DNA from: a bacterium UBP3_UBA3054
GTDB lineage: Bacteria; Auribacterota; UBA3054
DNA: 6,114 bases
Direction of reading: 5' to 3'
NCBI GenBank assembly: GCA_002366995.1
Contig: DFCM01000004.1
Span: forward strand, 1-6,114
The notes beneath the pieces were generated by a model. That model was given only the letters and a program-made list of their open reading frames with translations, made no database searches and had not been told where the DNA came from. Position 1 is the stretch's first letter. Each line of letters opens with the position of its first letter. The translations under genes were made by a program, and so were the position numbers. This document shows positions 1 to 5,347 of this stretch, piece after piece.

Positions 1-624
1 AAGCAGTGGACCAAGGAAAAATTCGCGCCCGCGATAGAGGAATGGGTCGTGAAGCTGACCGACGTCATGGCTTCCGACGGCTGGACGCCGCCCTCTAAGA
101 TCTACTTCCAGTTCGTCGTCGTTAAGCTGGAGAACGCCGATCACGCGCCGGCGTGGGCTGTGCCGAGCGAAAGCCGGGTCAGCCTCCGCGCCGACTGGTT
201 CAGGGAAAACTTGAACGGCGAGGCGCTAGGCTCTACCATTCACGAGCTCACCCACGTCATGCAGAACTACTGGACGGAAGGGGCGAACGAGAAGAATTGC
301 CCGGAGTGGGCGAGCGAGGGCTACGCGGACTACGTCAGGTGGGTCCTTTTCGAGCCCGAGTCCAAAGGCTGCGATTTCGTGTACCTGGCTCCCAACAAAT
401 ATCACTACAACGACTCCTACCGCGTCACCGCGCATTTCTTAGGTTTCGTGGAAAGCCAATTCCCCGGGACGATGAAAAAGTTCAACGCCGCGCTCCGCGA
501 CCACTCTTTCGACGACGGCAAGTTCTGGAAGGACGCGACCGGAAAAACCGTCAAAGAGCTTGAAGCGGACTGGAAGGCCGACCTCAAGAAGGCCGCCGCC
601 GATTTGAAGGCGAAAAACGCTTAG
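1..624 (+). CDS. Basic secretory protein (BSP) family zinc metallopeptidase, 5'-truncated
   Basis: The reading frame is open from base 1 to the TAG at 622-624, giving 207 visible codons. The true start, and probably a signal peptide, lie off the left edge; the GTG at 49 is internal to the frame. The family signature is clear. A zinc-binding HELTH (window codons 81-85) is followed by V-M-Q-N-Y. Then comes P-E-W-A-S-E-G-Y-A-D-Y-V-R-W (codons 101-114), matching the P-x-W-x-x-E-G-x-A-D-Y-x-R block of plant basic secretory proteins and their bacterial relatives. The upstream F-x-V/pro-Ala segment (codons 38-55) fits the family's N-terminal strand region. The last 20 or so residues are Lys/Ala-rich and probably helical. 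By family, it should be an exported metal-dependent protease; export itself cannot be seen here. It is the only plus-strand gene, so it is transcribed independently of the neighbouring operon. Family assignment is fairly sure; substrate is unknown. Confidence 0.85.
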   Translation, partial: KQWTKEKFAPAIEEWVVKLTDVMASDGWTPPSKIYFQFVVVKLENADHAPAWAVPSESRVSLRADWFRENLNGEALGSTIHELTHVMQNYWTEGANEKNCPEWASEGYADYVRWVLFEPESKGCDFVYLAPNKYHYNDSYRVTAHFLGFVESQFPGTMKKFNAALRDHSFDDGKFWKDATGKTVKELEADWKADLKKAAADLKAKNA

Positions 625-633
625 TTCCCGCGG

Positions 634-651
634 CCTTATTTCCAGATAAGG
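634..651. other. Short inverted repeat at the convergent gene junction
   Basis: CCTTAT (634-639) and ATAAGG (646-651) form a perfect 6-bp stem around a 6-base loop. It sits just past the end of the metallopeptidase gene and includes the stop codon (TAA, 638-636) of the minus-strand exchanger gene. Neither strand has a T-tract after the stem, and the stem is AT-rich and short, so it is not a convincing intrinsic terminator. It could be a weak bidirectional pause or end-protecting hairpin, or chance. Confidence 0.25.
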
Positions 652-1562
652 ATCATGTAGGCAAGATACGCGGCAAAAAAGAGCGCGCCAGCTAAGCGGC
701 TTATTTTCCCGCGTATCATGAACAGTATGAAAACGACCGTGACCGCGGTCATGACGGCGAAATCAAAAAGGATGTTTTTTTCGACCGGGAAAGGTTTTAT
801 GATCGCGGTCACGCCGGGGATCATCAGGGCGTTGAAGATGTTGCTGCCTATGATGTTCCCGATGGCGAGGTCGCTCCTTTTGTGAATTGCCGATATTATT
901 GAGGCGGCCAATTCAGGCAGCGAAGTGCCGACCGCCACTATCGTGAGCCCGATGACCGTTTCGCTGACGTGCCAGTCCCTGGCCAAGGCGACGGCGTTTG
1001 TGACCATCAGTTTGGCGCCGCCAATCATGACGGCTATGCCGACGGCGGTCACCATGAAGCTTATGAAAAAGTTGTTCCACGGTCCCGTCAGATCCGGGAC
1101 CTCTTCGCTTTTCGCGTCAGGGCTGAAGACGCTCCAAAGGATATAGGAGAGCATCGCGGCGGTCATGATCATCCCGTAAGGGCGGCCGATGTATCCCAAA
1201 AAGAAAGTCAGGCCGAGCAGGACGACGCTGAGGGCTAGCGAGAAGATCTCCCTGAAGCGGGCCTTTTCCGTAAAGACGACGGGATTGATCAAGGCGGTCA
1301 AGCCGAGGATCAGAATGATGTTGGCTATGTTGCTGCCTATTACGTTGCCAATGGCGAGCCCGGGGGAGTTGATCTTTCCGACGACCGAGAACAGGCTGGC
1401 CAAAAGTTCCGGAACGGAAGTTCCGAAACCAACAACGACGATCCCGATAACAAGGCCGGAAACGCGAAGCTTTTTGGAGAGCGCTATGGCGCCTCTCACC
1501 ATCGCTTCGCCGCCCGCTATCAGGAAAGCGAGCCCAAGAATGAAAAGCAGTCCTTCTTTCAT
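636..1562 (-). CDS. Calcium/sodium antiporter, CaCA family (YrbG-like)
   Basis: This is an integral inner-membrane cation exchanger of 308 residues, a usual length for bacterial CaCA proteins. It consists almost entirely of hydrophobic segments, roughly ten, in two inverted halves. Each half carries an alpha repeat. The first has G-F-G-T-S-V-P-E-L at 45-53 and A-I-G-N-V-I-G-S-N-I-A-N at 70-81. The second has A-V-G-T-S-L-P-E-L at 210-218 and A-I-G-N-I-I-G-S-N-I-F-N at 233-244. The two are about 164 residues apart. Glu52 and Glu217 are the expected ion-coordinating acids. The helix positions that also contribute to the ion site are Asn in both halves (81 and 244). A hydrophilic loop around 148-163 separates the halves. 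The family usually extrudes Ca2+ in exchange for Na+; actual ion choice cannot be read from sequence. The ATG lies 3 bp after the peptidase stop codon with only a weak GAAGAA as ribosome binding site, so translation probably depends on coupling. It is the last gene of the operon. Confidence 0.92.
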   Translation of the reverse strand: MKEGLLFILGLAFLIAGGEAMVRGAIALSKKLRVSGLVIGIVVVGFGTSVPELLASLFSVVGKINSPGLAIGNVIGSNIANIILILGLTALINPVVFTEKARFREIFSLALSVVLLGLTFFLGYIGRPYGMIMTAAMLSYILWSVFSPDAKSEEVPDLTGPWNNFFISFMVTAVGIAVMIGGAKLMVTNAVALARDWHVSETVIGLTIVAVGTSLPELAASIISAIHKRSDLAIGNIIGSNIFNALMIPGVTAIIKPFPVEKNILFDFAVMTAVTVVFILFMIRGKISRLAGALFFAAYLAYMILIWK

Positions 1563-1565
1563 GCG

Positions 1566-3356
1566 TTAAAGTTCTTCGTACCTGTTTACCCAGTTTTCAA
1601 CGACGGAAAGCGAGTTGTCCCAGAATTCGGATCTGGTTATGTCATACCCGAAACGCGACGCAAGTTCTCTGGGCGAGGCTTGGCCGGCGGAGCGGAGGAA
1701 ATCCATGTACTTGGGAACGAAGGCCGCGCCTTCTTTCCTATAGAGGGAATAGAGGGCCATGGCGAAGAGGCGGCCGAAGGCGTAGGGGTAGTTGTAGAAG
1801 TTGAAGCCGCTGAAGTAATAGTGGGGCTTCCAGGTCCACATGTAGGGGCCGAGGCAGTTAGAATCCAGGGCGTCGCCGAAGGTGGCCTTCTGGGCTTTTT
1901 CCATGATGGCGCAGAGCTCTTTGGCGGTCAATTCTGATTCCAGGCGGCGTTCCATGACTTCTTTTTCGAAGAGGAAGCGTGAGGCGATGTCAACGATGAC
2001 GCCGCTGGTACTTGCGATGGCGTTTTCAAGGATGTAGAGTTCCTCTTCCTTGCTTTTGGCTTCTTTCAGGGCGGACTCAGAAACGATCATCTCGTCCATG
2101 ATGGAGGCGGTCTCGGCCAGCGTCATGGGGCATTTGCGCTGCTTCATGGGCAGGCCTTTCATGCAGTAGTTGTGGAAAGCGTGGCCCAGTTCGTGGGCCA
2201 GGCAGTTGACGGAATCGAAATTGCAGGCGTAATTGGCCAGGATGCGGGATTCCTCAAGTTTCCTAACAGGCATGCAGAAGGCGCCGCCTCTTTTGCCGTC
2301 CCTGGGCTCGGCGTCGATCCAGTTGTTCTCGAAGGCTCTTTTCGCCAGGTTCCGCAGTTCCGGTGAGAAACTCTCGAAATGACGGTAGAGGAAAGCCTGG
2401 CAGTCTTCTATGGAATAATTACGAGAGCTGTCGCCCACGGGGGCGTCCAGGTCGCACCAGCGCAGTTTCGGAAGGCCGAGCTTTTTCGCCTTGCTGACGA
2501 AGTAGCGTCTGAAAAGAGGGAAGGAGCGTTCCATGGCGTTCCAGAGGGCGGAGAAGGTCTCATCGTCCAAACGGGAGATCCTGAGGCTTTGCTCCAAGGC
2601 GGAGGAGTAGCCTCTCGCTTTGGCCATGGTGTTGGCGGAACCTTTGACGCCGTTCAGGCAGGCGGCTACTTGGTCCTCGATTTTCTTCCAGGCCTCTTCC
2701 TCGGTCTTCTGGGCGTTGAGGCGGACGTCGGGGTCGCTGTCGGTCTGGTAAGCTCTTATGGCCGTCAGAGGCAGTCTTTTCGTTTCGCCCTTGTAGGTGA
2801 ATTCCGCGGTGGCTCTAGAAGTGATAAGGCCCTGCATCTTGGCCCAGGCGTGCGTGCCGCACTGCTCCAACCTGGCGGCCAGCTCTTCTTCCTTTTCGCT
2901 GAGAAGATGGGAGGCGTTGTCTCTTTCCTCGTTGAGGGCGAAATTGAAATCTTTAAGATCATTTGAAGCGTCGGAAGTCCAGAATTCATTCCAGAGTTTT
3001 TCGGGAACGGCGGCGAGCCATTTGAGATAGCGGACATTCAGAAGGCCAAGGGCCACCATGGCGCCGGAAAGGGAGGACTCTATCTTGACAGCGTCGGAGT
3101 TGTAGGAATCGGTCGTGATGAGGGAGTGGCAGTATACGCTTATCGCTTCCACGGGATCGGCGAGCTCTTCTTCCATCTTGATCATTTTTTTGAGATCAGC
3201 TGCAAGTTCCTCAACGCTTCCTGGGCAGGGAGGGAATTCCAATTCCTTAAGAGCGGCAACGTTGTTTTTGATCTTAACGAGATCCGCCTTTAGTTCCGGG
3301 GAATCGAGGGAAGGATAAAGTTCCTTTAGTTGCCAATGGGGAAGAGCGTTCGACAT
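1566..3356 (-). CDS. M3 family oligoendopeptidase (PepF-like)
   Basis: This is a cytoplasmic zinc metallopeptidase of 596 residues, the normal size for oligoendopeptidase F relatives, which cut short peptides rather than folded proteins. The N-terminal half (about 1-200) is the helical M3 oligopeptidase F N-terminal region. The catalytic domain runs from about 200 to 580. The active site is H-E-L-G-H-A-F-H at 388-395, with His388 and His392 as zinc ligands and Glu389 as the base. The third ligand is Glu415 in L-A-E-T-A-S. The substrate-stabilising P-H-Y-Y block (511-514) and the following F-N-F-Y-N-Y-P-Y-A-F-G (518-528) are both present, so the enzyme looks intact. No signal peptide is visible. 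The start at 3356 is supported by AAGGA eight bases upstream, overlapping the stop codon of the kinase gene, which ends 11 bp before it. Within M3 the exact subgroup is uncertain, so I give no gene symbol. Confidence 0.93.
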   Translation of the reverse strand: MSNALPHWQLKELYPSLDSPELKADLVKIKNNVAALKELEFPPCPGSVEELAADLKKMIKMEEELADPVEAISVYCHSLITTDSYNSDAVKIESSLSGAMVALGLLNVRYLKWLAAVPEKLWNEFWTSDASNDLKDFNFALNEERDNASHLLSEKEEELAARLEQCGTHAWAKMQGLITSRATAEFTYKGETKRLPLTAIRAYQTDSDPDVRLNAQKTEEEAWKKIEDQVAACLNGVKGSANTMAKARGYSSALEQSLRISRLDDETFSALWNAMERSFPLFRRYFVSKAKKLGLPKLRWCDLDAPVGDSSRNYSIEDCQAFLYRHFESFSPELRNLAKRAFENNWIDAEPRDGKRGGAFCMPVRKLEESRILANYACNFDSVNCLAHELGHAFHNYCMKGLPMKQRKCPMTLAETASIMDEMIVSESALKEAKSKEEELYILENAIASTSGVIVDIASRFLFEKEVMERRLESELTAKELCAIMEKAQKATFGDALDSNCLGPYMWTWKPHYYFSGFNFYNYPYAFGRLFAMALYSLYRKEGAAFVPKYMDFLRSAGQASPRELASRFGYDITRSEFWDNSLSVVENWVNRYEEL

Positions 3357-3364
3357 TTTATGTT

Positions 3365-3369
3365 TCCTT
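3365..3369 (-). promoter_or_regulatory. Ribosome binding site of the oligoendopeptidase gene
   Basis: AAGGA on the minus strand lies 8 nt before the ATG at 3356 and overlaps the TAA stop codon (3370-3368) of the upstream kinase gene. This ties initiation of the peptidase to termination of the kinase. Confidence 0.6.
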
Positions 3370-4264
3370 AAAATTTGTATGCTAAAACTTCTTTGAGTGT
3401 CGGTATGGATGGTGCGGCGCCGGGCCTTGTCACGGAAATGGCGGCGGCTTTGGAAGCGAGAGTAAGCGCGTCTTTAGGAGCTAAGCCGTTGATGACCGAG
3501 GCGAAGAAGTAGCCGGAGAAAGTGTCGCCGGCGCCCACGGAATCGATGGCCTTGACGTGATAAGCTTCCTGCTTTATGACTTCTTTTCCGTCGTCATAGT
3601 AGGCGCCGTTTTTTCCCAGAGTCAGGATCGTTTTTGTATTGGGGAATTTTTCCCGCATCATTTTTAAGATATCTTCCGGACGTTCGGAGGGAACGCCGGA
3701 AATGGTCGCGCCCTCTATCTCGTTTACGATGAGATATGCTGTTTTTTCAAGCGGAAGATCTTTTATGGAGTCGTCGCAAGGGGAGGGATTGAAAGCGATG
3801 ACAACGCCTTTTTCCGCCAGTTCGTTCATTATCTCCGGCAGAAGGTTCACTTCGTTCTGGGCGATGAACCAGTCGCCCGCGGAAAGGAAGTTCTTAAGTT
3901 CGCTAATGAGCTTATTGGGAACGCAGCGGTTGGAACCGCCGAAGTGCAATATGGCATTCTGCCCGTCCGGCGTGATCTGGATGACGGCGTGGCCTTGCGG
4001 AATGTCTACGGGATAGATAAGTTCAGTCTCGACTTTTTCTTTCTTCAGGTATTCCAGAAAATCAAGCCCGTCGGGTCCGTAGCTTCCGGCCTGGTAGACG
4101 TCCGCGAGTCCCGCTCTTTTGAGAGCGATGGCCTGGTTGAAGCCCTTGCCGCCATAAAAGACGGCGCGGTCTTCGGCGGGAAGCGTTTCACCCGGCCTTA
4201 CGAAGTGGGGGACGTGATAGATGATGTCGCGGACCAGAGATCCGTAGCAGACGACTTTCGGCAT
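3368..4264 (-). CDS. Ribokinase-like PfkB family sugar kinase
   Basis: This cytoplasmic kinase should phosphorylate a sugar, or possibly a nucleoside, with ATP. It has 298 residues, close to ribokinase (about 300-310). Visible motifs are: R-P-G-E-T at 23-27; G-G-K-G-F-N-Q-A at 38-45 (PfkB signature 1); N-P-S-P at 159-162; N-E-I-E at 181-184; T-L-G-K-N-G-A at 215-221; and D-S-V-G-A-G-D-T-F-S-G at 241-251 (signature 2), with catalytic base Asp247. The C-terminal P-G-A-A-P-S-I-P resembles true ribokinases. Against E. coli ribokinase's sugar contacts, Asp13, Lys40, Asn43, Glu138 and Asp247 are kept, but the position of Asn14 is Val11, so ribose specificity is not assured. The frame is open 111 bases further upstream, to an ATG at 4375. 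That 37-residue extension is Ser/Lys/Arg-rich, overlaps ruvA and precedes the conserved fold, so I reject it. The chosen ATG has AGAGG five bases upstream and follows the ruvA stop after one base. Confidence 0.9.
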   Translation of the reverse strand: MPKVVCYGSLVRDIIYHVPHFVRPGETLPAEDRAVFYGGKGFNQAIALKRAGLADVYQAGSYGPDGLDFLEYLKKEKVETELIYPVDIPQGHAVIQITPDGQNAILHFGGSNRCVPNKLISELKNFLSAGDWFIAQNEVNLLPEIMNELAEKGVVIAFNPSPCDDSIKDLPLEKTAYLIVNEIEGATISGVPSERPEDILKMMREKFPNTKTILTLGKNGAYYDDGKEVIKQEAYHVKAIDSVGAGDTFSGYFFASVINGLAPKDALTLASKAAAISVTRPGAAPSIPTLKEVLAYKF

Positions 4265-4265
4265 A

Positions 4266-4847
4266 TCAACCTCTGTTCTGGATGACGTATCTGACAAGCT
4301 GGTCGGTGCTGGCGTCGGGATCTTTCTGCAAGGCTTTCTGGACGGCTTCCTGGACTTCCGACTGGCGGAAGCCAAGGGCGACGAGCGCCATGACTGCGTC
4401 GGCGGCGTTCTTGGAGATGCCGGCGGGCGCGGTCTTGCCGGCCAGGTGCGTAAGCTTGTCTTTCAGCTCCACGATGATCCTTTCGGCGGTCTTTTTGCCG
4501 ATGCCTTTGATGGAGGAGAGGGCTTTTACGTCTTCGCAGGCGATGGTCTGGCAGAGGCTGGAGATCGGCTGGCTGCTGAGAATAAGGAGCGCCGAGGCCG
4601 GGCCGATGCCGGAGACTTCGATGAGTTTCAGGAAGACTTCCCGTTCCTCGCGGGTCGCGAAGCCGAAAAGTTTCTCCTCGTTCTCCCTAAGGTGATGGAA
4701 GATCAGAATCCTGACTTTGTCGCCCATGGGAGGGAGCGTTTCGTAGGTGTTGAGGGAAATGCTGACTTCATAGCCGACGCCGCCTACGTTCAGAACGACG
4801 AAGGTTGGCTCTTTTTCATCTATAATGCCTTCCAGAAAAGTGATCAT
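4266..4847 (-). CDS. ruvA: Holliday junction branch migration protein RuvA
   Basis: RuvA binds four-way DNA junctions as a tetramer and loads the RuvB helicase onto them during recombinational repair. The protein has 193 residues, within the usual range (about 190-205). The three RuvA domains are in order. An N-terminal OB-fold (1 to about 62) starts M-I-T-F-L-E-G and contains V-G-G-V-G-Y-E-V and the L-F-G-F end. A helix-hairpin-helix domain (about 70-135) has its two DNA-backbone-binding hairpins at S-G-I-G-P-A-S-A-L (79-87) and K-G-I-G-K-K-T-A-E-R (114-123). A short linker leads to the RuvB-contacting domain III (about 147-193), with A-L-G-F-R-Q-S-E-V. The start has a strong GGAGG four bases upstream, and its ATG overlaps the ruvC stop by 4 nt (ATGA). 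The gene ends one base before the sugar kinase, and no ruvB follows. Confidence 0.97.
   Translation of the reverse strand: MITFLEGIIDEKEPTFVVLNVGGVGYEVSISLNTYETLPPMGDKVRILIFHHLRENEEKLFGFATREEREVFLKLIEVSGIGPASALLILSSQPISSLCQTIACEDVKALSSIKGIGKKTAERIIVELKDKLTHLAGKTAPAGISKNAADAVMALVALGFRQSEVQEAVQKALQKDPDASTDQLVRYVIQNRG
4270..4274 (-). promoter_or_regulatory. Ribosome binding site that decides the kinase start
   Basis: AGAGG on the minus strand, within the last codons of ruvA, lies 5 nt (TTGAT) before the ATG at 4264. It supports the short 298-residue form of the sugar kinase over the longer upstream ATG at 4375. Confidence 0.65.
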
Positions 4848-5347
4848 TTTTCCTCCGCGTCAGTGATTGTCTGCCCGTACTTGAGGGCGTGGATATGGGT
4901 TATGGCTATCGCCAGGGCGTCCGAGGCGTCCGGCAGCATGCGGGTGTCCTTTATTTTCAGCATGTTGGTCACCATTGCCTGGACCTGGTCTTTTGTTGCG
5001 GCGCCGATGCCGACCACGGCTTTTTTCACCCTGGTGGGGGAGTATTCCATAACGGGAATTCTCCTTAGGGCCGCGGGAAGAACAGCTGCGCTTCTCGCTT
5101 CGCCGATCTTCAACGCGCTGCGGGCGTTCTTGTAGAAGAACTGGCTCTCGACCGCGACCGTCGTCACGTCGTAGCTTTTCAAAAGTTCGTCGATCCCTTC
5201 GAAGATCCTGGCGTAGCATTCCACGAGGGGAAGGCTGGCGGAATTCTTTATGACACCGAATTCCGCGCACTCCATCGCGCCGCTCTCAGAGCGGACCAGG
5301 CCGTAGCCTGTAACGCGGGTGCCGGGATCGATGCCAAGGACCAGCAT
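4844..5347 (-). CDS. ruvC: Holliday junction resolvase RuvC
   Basis: RuvC is the dimeric, Mg2+-dependent endonuclease that cuts Holliday junctions after RuvAB branch migration. The protein has 167 residues, typical for the family (E. coli about 173), with an RNase H-like fold. All four catalytic acids are visible: Asp7 in G-I-D-P-G-T, Glu67 in A-V-E-S-Q-F-F, and Asp140 and Asp143 in L-P-D-A-S-D-A-L-A-I-A. The Phe after E-S-Q (69-70), which in E. coli RuvC stacks into the junction, is kept. V-V-G-I-G-A-A-T-K-D-Q-V-Q (111-123) closely follows the E. coli basic loop. Its ATG shares one base with the stop codon of the upstream isomerase (TAATG), and GAGG lies 7 nt upstream. It overlaps ruvA by 4 nt, so RuvC and RuvA output is probably coupled. 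Confidence 0.97.
   Translation of the reverse strand: MLVLGIDPGTRVTGYGLVRSESGAMECAEFGVIKNSASLPLVECYARIFEGIDELLKSYDVTTVAVESQFFYKNARSALKIGEARSAAVLPAALRRIPVMEYSPTRVKKAVVGIGAATKDQVQAMVTNMLKIKDTRMLPDASDALAIAITHIHALKYGQTITDAEEK
4852..4856 (-). promoter_or_regulatory. Ribosome binding site of ruvA
   Basis: GGAGG on the minus strand lies 4 nt before the ruvA ATG (4847-4845), inside the last codons of ruvC. It is the strongest Shine-Dalgarno sequence in the window and suggests that ruvA can also recruit ribosomes itself, besides coupling through the ATGA overlap. Confidence 0.6.

Noticed and set aside
1406..1425. Palindrome GTTCCGGAAC with an adjoining GGAAGTTCCG inverted repeat
   Set aside because: It falls exactly on the codons for the conserved G-T-S-V-P-E alpha-repeat motif of the exchanger and is explained by coding constraint, so I do not treat it as an operator.
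2379..2966. Plus-strand open frame of 195 codons inside the M3 peptidase gene
   Set aside because: It lies wholly antisense to a well-conserved gene, has Gly/Val/Ala-rich composition typical of a shadow frame, and shows no recognisable motif.
4265..4375. Upstream ATG at 4375 giving the sugar kinase a 37-residue N-terminal extension
   Set aside because: The extension overlaps ruvA in another frame, is low-complexity Ser/Lys/Arg/Pro-rich and precedes the normal ribokinase N terminus. The ATG at 4264 has its own AGAGG.
4446..5135. Plus-strand open frame of 229 codons across ruvA and ruvC
   Set aside because: It is antisense to two confidently identified genes and crosses their junction. It has no family resemblance and is explained by codon bias.
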